A DNA stretch of 64,000 bases from Mesorhizobium terrae (GCF_008727715.1 NZ_CP044218.1:4357501-4421500), one strand, 5' to 3'; positions 16,704 to 27,591 are shown, numbered from the stretch's first letter. Program-made: numbers and translations. The notes: generated by a model not told the origin, from the letters alone.

Positions 16704-17774
16704 TCAGTCTTTCTTGTAGATCAGCCAGTTCTTGCTGGCGCGGCCGGCCATCACCGAATGCCGGGTGACGCGGTTGCGGCCATCCACCTTGGAGCGGTAG
16801 AGCGCGCGGTCGGCCTTTGAATAGAGTTCCTCCGGTCCGATCGCCTCGGAAGCCATGCAGATGCCCATCGAAACCGTCACGGTGCCGTAGCTGGCGCCAT
16901 TCTGGCTGCTGACGAAAGGCGTCTGCTCGATCAGGACGCGGATGCGCTCGGCGATATCGAAGGTTGTTTCCTCGCTGGTGCCCTCGACGATGAGGGCGAA
17001 TTCCTCGCCGCCGGTGCGGGCCACGAACATGCCGCCGGCAACGCTGGTCTGGAAGATATCGGCGATGTCCTTGAGGATCTTGTCGCCGACCGGGTGGCCG
17101 TAGCGGTCATTGATGTCCTTGAAACGATCGATGTCGGCAAGGATCAGGGCGTTGAACAGGATGCCCTTGTTGCTGTTGTAGATGCGCGCAATCTCGTTGT
17201 CGAAGGCGCGACGGTTCCAAACCTGGGTCAGCGGATCGGTGTCGGCGAGGCGCTTGTATTCCTCGAGCTTCGACTTCACGCTTTCCAGTTCGGCCGACTT
17301 GTCGCCGAGCGTGCTGGCGACCTGCTTGCCGTGGTCGATCGTCGAGGCGGTCGCTGTCGAGACGGCGCCTACGATCTTTTCCAGCAATTCCTTGGAGATG
17401 ACGCCGCGATTGGCGAGCCCGTCGGACGTCTCATCGAGAATCTTGCCGTATTTTTCGATGTGCGTGCGCTCACTGCGCAGGAGCGAGGCAATGTCTTCCA
17501 ATTCACGCGCAAGCACGCCACGGACATGATCGACAATGCCGGTACTGTGGTTCTGTGAGAAGAACTTGCGGCCGATCTTGTCGAGATCTTCCTGCGTCGG
17601 CCGTTTGCTGAGGTCCAGCACGGCGAGGCTGAGCTCAGGATTGGAGCCCGTCAGCGCCTCATAGAAGATTTCGTAATTGCGCGGCATGGCGACAACGCCC
17701 AGCTGCCGCATCGTTGCAACGACCGTCGTTGCGATGTCGGAGCTTCTTTCGGGCGTCACGGCAGCAGGCTGCAT
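16704..17774 (-). CDS. GGDEF-domain diguanylate cyclase
   Basis: A 356-residue protein predicted to make cyclic di-GMP from GTP. Residues 1-185 are helical with no membrane segment and contain a conserved RNYEIFYEALTGSNPEL motif. A coiled coil near 130-185 leads into the GGDEF domain (about 190-340). Active-site motif is RTGGEEF. The Mg/GTP motif DIDRFKDINDRYGHPVGDK is intact, so it should be active. The product-inhibition site RxxD, normally five residues before GGEEF, is absent (SVAGGMFVA occupies the position). A GGGGGAA ribosome-binding site precedes the ATG. It stands alone. Confidence 0.92.
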   Translation of the reverse strand: MQPAAVTPERSSDIATTVVATMRQLGVVAMPRNYEIFYEALTGSNPELSLAVLDLSKRPTQEDLDKIGRKFFSQNHSTGIVDHVRGVLARELEDIASLLRSERTHIEKYGKILDETSDGLANRGVISKELLEKIVGAVSTATASTIDHGKQVASTLGDKSAELESVKSKLEEYKRLADTDPLTQVWNRRAFDNEIARIYNSNKGILFNALILADIDRFKDINDRYGHPVGDKILKDIADIFQTSVAGGMFVARTGGEEFALIVEGTSEETTFDIAERIRVLIEQTPFVSSQNGASYGTVTVSMGICMASEAIGPEELYSKADRALYRSKVDGRNRVTRHSVMAGRASKNWLIYKKD

Positions 17775-18147
17775 TTAAACTCAATTCCCCCAAGCGATCC
17801 GGCTCGAGCGCGAAGCTCCTAAGCTGCCGGTTGCAGAACGTTCCAAAGCCAATTCCGCGCGAAAAACGTCCCGCCCGCGTATTTCGCGATCGAACCTTAG
17901 ATGTGTCAGCGCTAAAGTTTTCTTAACCTGCCGCGTTTCCGGCGGCTTTTTCTACTTGAAGCTGTGTCGTTCCCGCAAGTACGGGCAAATGCTTTTTGTT
18001 CGCATCTGGCCGTCTTCTTGCCGAAAACTTGGGAGAAGGCAACCGCCTTGCCGGTTGCGGATGACAAAAGGATGTCGGATAAGCGCGCCGTTCCATCGAG
18101 CGGGCGAAACAGTGCGACGCCGGCCGCCGGAAAAGGAAAAAGGGTCC
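17775..18147. other. Divergent intergenic region between GGDEF gene and dgkA
   Basis: This 373-bp gap holds no supported gene. A hairpin with stem GCAACCG/CGGTTGC (18039-18045 and 18052-18058, 6-nt loop) lies in the dgkA leader and has no T run, so it is not a terminator. A reading frame continues upstream of dgkA, but its codons do not resemble protein of this genome. Confidence 0.4.
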
Positions 18148-18507
18148 ATGAAGCGGCTGATCGACGCCTTCTACAATTCGGTACGCGCGTTTCGCCGACT
18201 TGCCGCGAGCGAAGCGGCTTTCCAGCAGGAGTTGATGCTGCTGGTGCTGGCGATACCGCTCGGCTGGTTCGTGGCGACGAGCTGGAGCGGCTATGCGCTG
18301 CTGATCGGCGCCGTGCTGATGCTGATCATGGTCGAAGTGCTGAACACTGGCATCGAGGCGACCTGCGATGCCATCAGCCGCGAGTTCAACATCGACATCC
18401 AGCTTGCCAAGGATTGCGGCTCGCTGGCCGTACTGATCTCGATCGTGCTGGCGGGCGGCATCTGGCTGTTCGCGATTTTCGAGCGCATCTACGGCATTCC
18501 GGTTTAG
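18148..18507 (+). CDS. dgkA: Diacylglycerol kinase (prokaryotic DgkA)
   Basis: A 119-residue integral membrane kinase that phosphorylates diacylglycerol to phosphatidate in the inner membrane, recycling lipid by-products. Three transmembrane helices are visible (about 33-50, 54-72, 96-115). The family motif VEVLNTGIEATCDAISREFN (active-site Glu and Asn) is intact. Start at 18148 has AAAAGGG eight bases upstream. Its TAG stop overlaps the TAA stop of the convergent DedA gene. Confidence 0.95.
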   Translation: MKRLIDAFYNSVRAFRRLAASEAAFQQELMLLVLAIPLGWFVATSWSGYALLIGAVLMLIMVEVLNTGIEATCDAISREFNIDIQLAKDCGSLAVLISIVLAGGIWLFAIFERIYGIPV

Positions 18508-19109
18508 CCGCTGCTCGCAGCGCTGCTTTCCCTGACCCGCTCGCGTCGGATCAAGGTTCGCGCCACCGCAAAGGCAATGGCGAAGATCACGAGGCCGATG
18601 GCGAGTGCGACCAGCACCCGCTCGTGATGGAGCAGGGCGCGGCCGATGATCTGTTGGGCGCCGGCGCCGAAGACATAACCCAGACCGCTAAACAAAGCTG
18701 CCCAGACGGCGGCCGAGATCGCGTTCAACACGACAAAGCGCGCTGGTGCGATGCCGGAAAGGCCGGCAACGATGCCGCCCAGAACGCGCATGCCGTAAAT
18801 ATAGCGGTTCGACAGCACGTAGATGTTGGGGTGGTCGGTGACCAGCCGGTAGGCGCGACTGAAGCCGGGCTTGCGACGAAAGCGCCGCACCAGCCGTGTC
18901 TGCGCGAAGTGACGCCCCAGCACGAAGAAGGCGGTGTCGCCGAGGAAGGCGCCGGTGAAGACGGCGACAAAGGTCTGCCAGAGCGCGAACACATGCTGGT
19001 GAGCGAAGAAGCCGCCAAGGATGGCGGCGGTCTCGCCCTCAGCCAGGCAGCCGAGAAAGACCGCCAGCAGCCCATATTGCTCGATCAGCCTGTGGACGGT
19101 CTCGCTCAT
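18504..19109 (-). CDS. DedA-family membrane protein
   Basis: A 201-residue inner-membrane protein of the DedA family, members of which act as lipid flippases or support proton-motive-force-dependent envelope functions. The family features are GxxxEG-like GCLAEGETAAILGGFFA near residue 20-36, GAFLGDTAFFVLGR, and FSNRYIYGMR-type SNRYIYGMRVLGGIVAGLSG. Four to five membrane segments are predicted. Its start shares ATGA with the stop of the DUF1003 gene, so they are cotranslated. Confidence 0.9.
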   Translation of the reverse strand: MSETVHRLIEQYGLLAVFLGCLAEGETAAILGGFFAHQHVFALWQTFVAVFTGAFLGDTAFFVLGRHFAQTRLVRRFRRKPGFSRAYRLVTDHPNIYVLSNRYIYGMRVLGGIVAGLSGIAPARFVVLNAISAAVWAALFSGLGYVFGAGAQQIIGRALLHHERVLVALAIGLVIFAIAFAVARTLIRRERVRESSAASSG

Positions 19110-19684
19110 TTGCGCGTTTTGTCGTTCTTGAGGTGGAGGGCAAGCGTCTCGTCGAGACGCCGAACCTGGCTGGAAATACGGGCGATGTCGTCGCACATGC
19201 CCACGATCTGGCTGTGGCGCAGTTCGTCCAGCTTCTCGTGCAGCGCCATGATCTCGATCTCGGCCTTGAGATTGACCTCGTAATCGTGCGCCGCGTCGAT
19301 CCTGTCGCGTTCGGCCTGCCGGTTCTGCGACATCATGATGACCGGCGCCTGTATGGCCGCCAGCATCGACAGGATGAGATTGAGAAAAATATAGGGGTAG
19401 GGGTCGAAGGCGCCGCTCAAAAGAAGAAGGGAGTTCAGCGCCGTCCACGCTGCGAGGAAGACGAGGAACCCGATGATGAAGTTCCAGGAGCCGCCTATCC
19501 GCGCGACAGCATCAGCGACCCGGTCGCCGAGACGCGCCGCTTCCTTGTGCGGTCTGGTGGTATCGCGCGCTACGGTCTTGCGTTCGATGGCGCTTTGCAG
19601 CACGCGTCTCTCGCCTTCGGTCAAGGCTTCGGCGTTGCGCGACAGCCAGCGACTGGCCAGTTCCGCCATGGTCTTGTGTTGCAT
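19106..19684 (-). CDS. DUF1003 membrane protein
   Basis: A 192-residue protein with the DUF1003 core: GDRVADAVARIGGSWNFIIG, two membrane helices (about 66-86 and 96-118), and APVIMMSQNRQAERDRIDAA. The C-terminal 60 residues are a charged helix. Function unknown. Coupled by a 4-bp overlap to a DedA-family protein, which suggests a joint envelope role. That is inference only. Confidence 0.88.
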   Translation of the reverse strand: MQHKTMAELASRWLSRNAEALTEGERRVLQSAIERKTVARDTTRPHKEAARLGDRVADAVARIGGSWNFIIGFLVFLAAWTALNSLLLLSGAFDPYPYIFLNLILSMLAAIQAPVIMMSQNRQAERDRIDAAHDYEVNLKAEIEIMALHEKLDELRHSQIVGMCDDIARISSQVRRLDETLALHLKNDKTRK

Positions 19685-19783
19685 GGGTTCCTCCCGGCTT
19701 TGCTTGCACGCCTTGGTCGAACCATAGAAGATAAACGCAACGGTATCGCGGCATTTGCGCCGCGGCTGTGGTGGAGGCCAAGC

Positions 19784-20497
19784 GTGCTCAGTTTTCAGCA
19801 GATTCGTGCCCGCGCCGCAAAGCGCAAAGGCGGCGATGCGGTTCTGGTCTCATTGCTTGGCGCTGCCCCGGACAACAGGCTCGTGGCGAAGGTGTCGGAC
19901 GACCGCGTGCTTTCGGCGATGGCCGAGAGGGTGTTCTCGGCCGGTTTCGTGTGGAGCGTGATCGAGCAGAAATGGCCGGGTTTCGAGGCTGCCTTCCTGG
20001 GTTTCGAGCCAAAGCGCCTGCTGTTCCAACCGGACGATTTCTGGCACGATCTTGCCTCGGACAAACGCATCGTGCGCAATCCGCAAAAGATACGGTCGGT
20101 GCGCGACAACGCCGCTTTTGTCGAACAAGTTTCGAAGGAACATGGCTCGTTCGGCAAATTCCTGGCGCAATGGCCCGCCGCCGACCAGGTCGGGCTGACC
20201 GCCTATCTCGCCAAGCATGGCAGCCGGCTTGGCGGCGCCACCGGGCAATATCTGTTGCGGTGGCTCGACTGGGATACTTTTATCATCTCCAGGGACATGT
20301 CGGCGGCATTGCGCGATGCCGGGCTGGACATAGCCGAAAACCCGACGTCGAAACGCGACCTCGACAAGATCCAGGTGCAGATCAACGCTTGGGTGGAAAC
20401 AACCGGCCTGTCGCGCAAGCACATCTCGCGCATTCTTTCGATGTCGATCGGCGAAAACCGCCCGGCGGAAGTGCTTCAGCAATACAGCGGCGAGTAG
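19784..20497 (+). CDS. DNA-3-methyladenine glycosylase I-like protein
   Basis: A 237-residue helical protein whose core (FVWSVIEQKWPGFEAAFLGF then RIVRNPQKIRSVRDNAAFVE) matches the Tag / adenine_glyco family of the HhH glycosylase superfamily, which removes 3-methyladenine from DNA. Start is GTG at 19784, supported by GGAGG eight bases upstream. It lacks the N-terminal Cys and C-terminal His/Cys that hold the zinc snap of E. coli Tag, and carries extra N- and C-terminal stretches, so activity on methylated DNA is uncertain. A LexA-type upstream site was not seen. Confidence 0.7.
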   Translation: MLSFQQIRARAAKRKGGDAVLVSLLGAAPDNRLVAKVSDDRVLSAMAERVFSAGFVWSVIEQKWPGFEAAFLGFEPKRLLFQPDDFWHDLASDKRIVRNPQKIRSVRDNAAFVEQVSKEHGSFGKFLAQWPAADQVGLTAYLAKHGSRLGGATGQYLLRWLDWDTFIISRDMSAALRDAGLDIAENPTSKRDLDKIQVQINAWVETTGLSRKHISRILSMSIGENRPAEVLQQYSGE

Positions 20498-20551
20498 TGG
20501 CCCATCCGATCGCCGTTGCCGCTTGACCACGGGCGCGCTACACCCGCAGGC

Positions 20552-22264
20552 ATGACCAGCAAGACCGCTCCCGACACGCTCCGCATCGCCGTTGCCCAGC
20601 TGAACCCGACTGTCGGCGACGTCGTCGGCAACCTAGCCAAGGCGCGCGCGGCGAGAGCGGACGCCGCCCGCCAGGGGGCGGATCTCGTCCTGTTCACCGA
20701 ACTGTTCATTTCCGGCTATCCGCCGGAGGATCTGGTGCTGAAGCCGGCGTTCCTGGCGGCTTGCGAACGCGCCGCCAATGAACTGGCCAAGGACACCGCC
20801 GATGGCGGGCCTGCCGTCATCATCGGCACGCCGCTGAAGCGCAAGAGCGGCACCCACAATTCGATCCTCTTCGCCGACGGCGGCAAGGTGCTCGGCGAGC
20901 GCTACAAGGTGGACCTGCCGAACTATGGCGAGTTCGACGAAAAGCGCGTGTTCCAGGCTGGTCCTGAGATCGCCGGACCGTTCAATTTTCGTGGCATCCG
21001 CGTCGGCGTGCCGATCTGCGAGGACATCTGGGGCGAACTCGGCGTGTGCGAGACACTGGCCGAAAGCGGCGCCGAAATCCTTCTGGTCCCCAACGGCTCG
21101 CCCTATTACCGCACCAAGATCGACGTGCGCCATCAGGTGGTGATCAAGCAGGTCATCGAGACCGGCCTGCCGATGATCTATGCCAACCAGCTTGGCGGGC
21201 AGGACGAACTGGTCTTCGACGGTGCGTCCTTCGCCATCAACGCGGACAAGTCGCTCGCCTTCCAGATGAGCCAGTTCGAGGAGACGGTCGCCGTCACCAC
21301 CTGGAAACGCAACCGCGACGCCGAGAGCGCGCAAAATGGTGGGGGCAGGGGCTGGACCTGCTCGGAAGGGCCGATGTCGCGGATACCGGACCGGGAGGAG
21401 GCCGACTACCGCGCCTGCCTGCTTGGCCTGCGCGACTACGTCAACAAGAACGGCTTCAAGAATGTCGTGCTCGGTCTTTCCGGCGGCATCGATTCGGCGA
21501 TCTGTGCCGCCCTTGCCGTCGATGCGCTGGGCGAGGAGCGGGTCCGCTGCGTGATGATGCCCTATCGCTACACCTCGAAGGATTCGCTGAAGGACGCTGA
21601 GGACTGCGCCCGTGCTCTCGGCTGCCGCTACGACATCGTGCCGATCGCCGAGCCGGTCGAGGGCTTTTCGCACGCGCTGACGCAGCTGTTTGAAGGCACC
21701 AAGGAAGGCATCACCGAGGAAAACCTGCAAAGCCGTGCGCGCGGCACCATCCTGATGGCGATCTCCAACAAATTCGGCTCCATGGTCGTCACCACCGGCA
21801 ACAAGTCGGAGATGTCGGTCGGCTACGCCACGCTTTACGGCGACATGAATGGCGGCTTCAATCCGATCAAGGACCTCTACAAGATGCAGGTCTATGCGTT
21901 GTCGCGCTGGCGCAATAGCCATGTGCCGCCGGGTGCGCTCGGACCTTCCGGCGAGGTGATCCCGCACAACATCATCGACAAGGCGCCGTCGGCGGAGTTG
22001 CGCGAAAACCAGACAGACCAGGATTCGCTGCCGCCCTATCCGGTGCTCGACGACATTCTCGAATGCCTGGTCGAGAACGAGATGGGCGTCGACGAGATCG
22101 TCAAGCGCGGCCACGACCGGGCGACGGTGGCGCGGATGGAGAACCTGCTCTACATCGCCGAATACAAGCGCCGCCAGGCCGCGCCGGGCGTCAAGATCAC
22201 CAAGAAGAACTTTGGCCGCGACCGTCGCTATCCCATCACCAACCGCTTCCGTGACCGGGGCTGA
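20552..22264 (+). CDS. nadE: Glutamine-dependent NAD+ synthase
   Basis: A 570-residue enzyme amidating nicotinate adenine dinucleotide to NAD+. The N-terminal nitrilase-type glutaminase domain (about 10-270) has Glu in FTELFISGYPPEDL, Lys in YKVDLPNYGEFDEKRVF and nucleophile Cys156 in GVPICEDIWGE. The C-terminal synthetase domain (about 285-570) has the PP-loop GLSGGIDSAICAALA and TTGNKSEMSVGYATLYGDM. The ATG at 20552 was preferred over an upstream TTG at 20516. It overlaps or abuts the following GNAT gene. Confidence 0.96.
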   Translation: MTSKTAPDTLRIAVAQLNPTVGDVVGNLAKARAARADAARQGADLVLFTELFISGYPPEDLVLKPAFLAACERAANELAKDTADGGPAVIIGTPLKRKSGTHNSILFADGGKVLGERYKVDLPNYGEFDEKRVFQAGPEIAGPFNFRGIRVGVPICEDIWGELGVCETLAESGAEILLVPNGSPYYRTKIDVRHQVVIKQVIETGLPMIYANQLGGQDELVFDGASFAINADKSLAFQMSQFEETVAVTTWKRNRDAESAQNGGGRGWTCSEGPMSRIPDREEADYRACLLGLRDYVNKNGFKNVVLGLSGGIDSAICAALAVDALGEERVRCVMMPYRYTSKDSLKDAEDCARALGCRYDIVPIAEPVEGFSHALTQLFEGTKEGITEENLQSRARGTILMAISNKFGSMVVTTGNKSEMSVGYATLYGDMNGGFNPIKDLYKMQVYALSRWRNSHVPPGALGPSGEVIPHNIIDKAPSAELRENQTDQDSLPPYPVLDDILECLVENEMGVDEIVKRGHDRATVARMENLLYIAEYKRRQAAPGVKITKKNFGRDRRYPITNRFRDRG

Positions 22265-22265
22265 T

Positions 22266-22667
22266 GTGAGCGAAGTCGAAATTTCCTTCGATCGCGACCG
22301 CATCGATTTCGCAGCCACTTCGGCGATCATCAAGGCGAGCTACTGGGGCGCGCAGCGCAGCGATGAAATCCACCGCTGCGCCTTCGACAATTCGCTCTGC
22401 GTTTCCGCATTCATCGACGGCGAACAGGTCGGTTTCGCGCGCGCGGTCACCGACCATGCCTGCTTCGCCTATCTTTGCGACGTCATCGTCTGGCCGGAAC
22501 GGCGCGGCGTCGGCATCGGCAAGAAGTTGGTCGGCGCGCTGCTCGATCATCCAGATCTTGCGCAGGTCGGGTCCTGGAGCCTGCGCACCACCGACGCGCA
22601 CTCGCTCTATGCCGGCTTCGGCTTCGAGGTTTCCAATGACGGCTTCTGGATGCGCCGGCGGCGCTGA
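22266..22667 (+). CDS. GNAT-family N-acetyltransferase
   Basis: A 133-residue acetyltransferase fold protein. The acetyl-CoA loop is RRGVGIGKKLVGALL, preceded by the beta-strand FAYLCDVIVWPE. The C-terminus has the usual YAGFGFE. The start is GTG at 22266, one base after the nadE stop codon, with GGGG upstream. A GTG at 22251 inside nadE is an alternative. Acceptor substrate unknown. Tight spacing indicates cotranscription with nadE. Confidence 0.88.
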   Translation: MSEVEISFDRDRIDFAATSAIIKASYWGAQRSDEIHRCAFDNSLCVSAFIDGEQVGFARAVTDHACFAYLCDVIVWPERRGVGIGKKLVGALLDHPDLAQVGSWSLRTTDAHSLYAGFGFEVSNDGFWMRRRR

Positions 22668-22764
22668 AGGCCGTCGACGGGTTGCTTCGATCGACCCAGA
22701 CCGAGCCGGTGTTGCAGCATAGCCTCACCTTTTATGCCACGACGCTTTTGTGACAGGCGCGGGG

Positions 22765-22793
22765 TTGGCGTGGCAAAATGCCTCTCCTATAAG
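22765..22793 (+). promoter_or_regulatory. Strong sigma-70-like promoter with internal palindrome
   Basis: TTGGCG (22765-22770), a 17-bp spacer, then TATAAG (22788-22793). The -10 matches consensus at five of six positions and the -35 at four. A short palindrome GGCA-AAA-TGCC (22772-22782) lies in the spacer and could be an operator. Transcription would begin near 22800, about 29 nt before a 13-codon ORF and 255 nt before the ABC exporter gene. Confidence 0.6.
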
Positions 22794-22828
22794 GTCAGCA
22801 TCCGCGATTCCCTTCCGGGAGGATACGA

Positions 22829-22870
22829 ATGATGGAATTTGAGAACAGTATGCGAGGTCGCGAAGCTTAA
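22829..22870 (+). CDS. Candidate 13-residue leader peptide
   Basis: A short ORF, MMEFENSMRGREA, preceded by an excellent ribosome-binding site (GGGAGGA, 22817-22823) and ended by TAA. The binding site sits on the 3' arm of a small hairpin (TCCC-TTCC-GGGA, 22809-22820). Right after the stop codon comes a hairpin GTTCC-TGCG-GGAAC embedded in GGCG/CGCC. No coding frame joins it to the downstream transporter. The placement, between a promoter and an ABC exporter start 185 bp away, is that of a regulatory upstream ORF. The peptide was not recognised. It contains no run of one amino acid, so classical amino-acid attenuation is unlikely. Confidence 0.5.
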   Translation: MMEFENSMRGREA

Positions 22871-23028
22871 CTCTTCGGCGCCGTTCCTGCGGGAACACGT
22901 CGCCGCGAGATCGGCTTCAGATTGCCTCGACCGCCACCCCGCCTAGGGCTGGCCGCTCCACCATCGTATCCGCGACCGGGCGCAAGATTGCCCTTCAAAG
23001 CGGTGTTTCTTTTACACTTTTTCGGGAT

Positions 23029-23046
23029 CAGGCACGTTTGTGCCTG
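23029..23046 (+). promoter_or_regulatory. Hairpin at the ribosome-binding region of the ABC exporter
   Basis: CAGGCAC-GTTT-GTGCCTG forms a perfect 7-bp stem with a 4-nt loop. It contains the in-frame GTG at 23040 and abuts GCAGG before the ATG at 23055, so its folding would affect which start is used and how well. Confidence 0.55.
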
Positions 23047-23054
23047 CAGGTACC

Positions 23055-24857
<1,803 letters not shown>

Positions 24858-24881
24858 TCCGGATCGTTGCGAAACGAAAAT

Positions 24882-24917
24882 GGCGGGCCGCATCGCAAGG
24901 TGCGGCCCGCCGCTTTT
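24882..24917 (+). terminator. Intrinsic terminator after the ABC exporter gene
   Basis: An 11-bp perfect GC-rich stem (GGCGGGCCGCA with TGCGGCCCGCC, 24882-24892 and 24901-24911) with an 8-nt loop is followed by GCTTTT. Confidence 0.85.
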
Positions 24918-24945
24918 CGACCGCGCGGATCTGGTCTGAAGTTGA

Positions 24946-25047
24946 CTAGAGCATTTTCGGCGAATCCAGGATCGGCTCCAATGCTCTAGCTCTTTGTTTT
25001 TACGCAATTCCGGACGCAAAACCGCTGCGCACTTTTGCTGGAATTGC
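24946..25047. repeat. Double-hairpin dispersed intergenic repeat (rhizobial type)
   Basis: The element has two inverted repeats: CTAGAGCATT (24946-24955) with AATGCTCTAG (24980-24989), and GCAATTCC (25004-25011) with GGAATTGC (25040-25047). The CTAGAGCATT end and the ACGCAATTCCGGACGCAAAA-type middle resemble intergenic repeats found in many copies in Mesorhizobium and Rhizobium genomes. Only one copy is in this window, so the multi-copy nature rests on prior knowledge. It may end or stabilise the exporter transcript. Confidence 0.7.
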
Positions 25048-25109
25048 TTTAGCCGGCGGCGTCGGCGCCTGCCTTGCCAAGGCCCAACTCATCGGCTACG
25101 CCCGATTCC

Positions 25110-26483
25110 ATGACAGTTACCGTCCGTTTTGCACCGTCGCCCACGGGGCGTATCCACATCGGCAACGCGCGCACAGCGCTGTTCAACTGGCTGTTCGCGC
25201 AGAAGAACAGAGGCCGTTTCATCCAGCGTTTCGACGATACCGACACGGTGCGTTCGAAGCAGGAATATGCCGATTCCATCCTCTACGACCTGCATTGGCT
25301 GGGCATTTTCCCAGACGCCACCGACTACCAGTCGCGTCGCGTGCCGATCTACGACGCTGCCGTCGAACGGCTGAAACAGGCCGGCGTGCTCTATCCCTGC
25401 TTTGAAACGCCGGAAGAACTCGACCTCAAGCGCAAGGTGCGCCGCACGCGCGGCATGCCGCCGGTCTATGGCCGCGAGGCCCTGACGCTGAGCGCCAAGC
25501 AGGTCGCCGATTTCGAAGCCGATGGGCGGCGTCCGCACTGGCGCTTCCTGCTGCCCAATTTCAGGGTCGATCCGCAGGAACCGGAACGCACCGATATCCA
25601 CTGGAACGATCTGGTGCGCGGCGAGGAGACCGTCGATCTCGCCTCGGTTTCCGATCCGGTGCTGGTGCGAGAGGACGGCACCTATCTCTACACGCTGCCT
25701 TCGGTGGTGGACGATATCGAGATGGGCATCAGCCATGTGATCCGCGGCGACGACCATGTCACCAACACCGGCGTGCAGATCGCGCTGTTCAAGGCGCTGG
25801 GTGCGGTTGTCCCGACATTCGGCCACCACAACCTTTTGACCACGACGACGGGCGAGGGGCTTTCCAAGCGCACCGGCTCGTTGTCGATTGAGGGGCTGCG
25901 TTCCGACGGCATCGAGCCGATGGCGGTGGCTTCGCTGGCCGTTCTGATCGGCACGTCGGAAAACGTGCAGCCGATGCCGACGATGGCCGAACTCGCCACG
26001 CATTTCGATCCGGCGGCGACGTCGAAATCCGCTGCCAAGTTCGACCCGGAAGAACTGGTGGTGCTGAACCGCGGGCTGATGCACACGCTGTCGTTCGCCG
26101 ATGCGCGCGACCGGCTGGCCGTGCTCGGCGTTTCCGGCGACAAGGCTGAACCGTTCTGGAACGCCGTGCGCGGTAATCTCGACCGGCTGAGCGATGCTTC
26201 AACCTGGTGGCGCATCGTGCAGGAAGGGCCGTTGGAAAAGCCCGAATTCGAGCTCGAGGAACGGCAGTTCCTGAGCGAAGCTTTCGACCTTCTGCCGGAA
26301 GAGCCGTGGACGGCGACGGTGTGGAAGGAATGGACCGGGCGGGTCAAGGAAGCCACCGGCCGCAAGGGCAAGGCGCTGTTCCTGCCGTTGAGGCTGGCGC
26401 TTACGGGGCTGGTTTCCGGGCCGGAGCTCGCAGATCTATTGCCGCTCCTGGGTCGGGAAGGAACGTTGGCCCGACGACCCTGA
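25110..26483 (+). CDS. gltX: Glutamate--tRNA ligase
   Basis: A 457-residue class I aminoacyl-tRNA synthetase. HIGH-type motif is HIGN in [20 protein letters not shown] (residues about 8-25). The KMSKS-type motif is GLSKRTGS near residue 250. Alphaproteobacteria often have two GluRS copies, and the short anticodon-binding domain here fits the shorter copy, which may charge tRNA-Gln for later amidation. The ATG at 25110 begins the first beta-strand. An upstream TTG at 25074 only adds a non-conserved stretch. The last 83 bp overlap the convergent DUF2865 gene. Confidence 0.95.
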   Translation: MTVTVRFAPSPTGRIHIGNARTALFNWLFAQKNRGRFIQRFDDTDTVRSKQEYADSILYDLHWLGIFPDATDYQSRRVPIYDAAVERLKQAGVLYPCFETPEELDLKRKVRRTRGMPPVYGREALTLSAKQVADFEADGRRPHWRFLLPNFRVDPQEPERTDIHWNDLVRGEETVDLASVSDPVLVREDGTYLYTLPSVVDDIEMGISHVIRGDDHVTNTGVQIALFKALGAVVPTFGHHNLLTTTTGEGLSKRTGSLSIEGLRSDGIEPMAVASLAVLIGTSENVQPMPTMAELATHFDPAATSKSAAKFDPEELVVLNRGLMHTLSFADARDRLAVLGVSGDKAEPFWNAVRGNLDRLSDASTWWRIVQEGPLEKPEFELEERQFLSEAFDLLPEEPWTATVWKEWTGRVKEATGRKGKALFLPLRLALTGLVSGPELADLLPLLGREGTLARRP

Positions 26484-27519
26484 CCTTGCGCTGTTCCGGC
26501 GGCAAGGCTGAGACCGGCGAGGGATCAGGCTTCTTCACGAGTTGGCGCATGGTTTCGACATCGAGGCCGCCGGCCGCGTTGGCCAGCGTTTCGGGGTCGT
26601 CCGCGGGATCGGGCTTGGCGGCCGGAACCGGCAGGAAAGGCGAACTGGCCTGAGCTCCAGTTGCCGGCGCGCCAGCCGGCGGATTGCCGGCGACGATGTT
26701 GAAGTTCTGGGCGGCATTGCAGCCGCAGCCCTGCGGGATGGGTTGGCCCGGCTTCTTGTAGAGGAAGGCGGTCGGCAATTCCGAATAGGGGCGTCCGGTC
26801 GCAGACGAGGTCATGACGGCGGCGTCATCGCCGACCCCGCGCGTATAGAAGACCTGGATCTGCGTGCCCGGGCAACTTGCTTCGCAACGGCTTTGGTCGC
26901 GCTGGAAGTCGCTAGCGGTGGCGGCATTCGACATCGGGAAGAAATAGCCGTCGCAGGTGCGTACGCATAAAGTGCGGACTTCGCCGCGCGGCGCCGCAAC
27001 AAAGCCCGGATCGAGCACTGCTTCAAGCCCGGGTGCACCGGAATCCGCCTCTTCCTCGTCCGACGCATCGTCGCCGCTGTCGCGCTTTTCAGCGGCCTGT
27101 GTGCCATTGCAGTCATTTGCTTCCAGCGCGGCGGTAATCCGGCCGCGATCGCGGCGTGGTGAAGCGCCCGCCATCCGCGCGCGTTTCCGCTGAAGCGTGT
27201 CCAGATTGGCATTCATCCGGTCTATGGCGGCGTTCAGCGCAGCGCACTGACTGATCCCGGAGCCGAAAAACGAGAAACCGCAGCCGGCGTCGCGGGCTTG
27301 CGCGCGGGCCTTGGCGAGTTCGCCGTTCTGCCTGGCGATGGCGGCGTCATAACGCCGTTGCTCGGAGGCGCCGCCGCCCTTGTGCAGCGCGGCGAGTTCG
27401 GCCTTCAACTGGCGGCAGATGCGGGAGGCGGCTTCAGCCTGGGTGACGAGAACGAGCGCAAGCAGGACGCCGCACAGAAGCGTCAAGGCAAATCGCGGCC
27501 CTCGGTGCGCCCCAGTCAT
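26401..27519 (-). CDS. Exported DUF2865 domain protein
   Basis: A 372-residue predicted periplasmic protein. The signal peptide covers about residues 1-29 (cleavage near QAEAAS). A coiled, Cys-containing N-terminal part ([34 protein letters not shown]) is followed by an acidic low-complexity stretch and the DUF2865 core: [41 protein letters not shown]. At least eight cysteines suggest disulfides. The C-terminus is Pro/Ala-rich. Start at 27519 was chosen because the signal peptide begins there. Function unknown. Its 3' end overlaps gltX by 83 bp in the opposite direction. Confidence 0.85.
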   Translation of the reverse strand: MTGAHRGPRFALTLLCGVLLALVLVTQAEAASRICRQLKAELAALHKGGGASEQRRYDAAIARQNGELAKARAQARDAGCGFSFFGSGISQCAALNAAIDRMNANLDTLQRKRARMAGASPRRDRGRITAALEANDCNGTQAAEKRDSGDDASDEEEADSGAPGLEAVLDPGFVAAPRGEVRTLCVRTCDGYFFPMSNAATASDFQRDQSRCEASCPGTQIQVFYTRGVGDDAAVMTSSATGRPYSELPTAFLYKKPGQPIPQGCGCNAAQNFNIVAGNPPAGAPATGAQASSPFLPVPAAKPDPADDPETLANAAGGLDVETMRQLVKKPDPSPVSALPPEQRKVRVVGPTFLPDPGAAIDLRAPARKPAP

Positions 27520-27591
27520 AACCCTTCGCCCGCATTTTTCGCGCGCCAAGGGTAGCGTCGAGGCGGTTAACCGCGCGTTTAGCCTGGCGGT

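Noticed and set aside
18039..18058. Hairpin in the dgkA leader, considered as a terminator or riboswitch
   Set aside because: Only one 7-bp stem, no T tract and no further conserved structure was seen.
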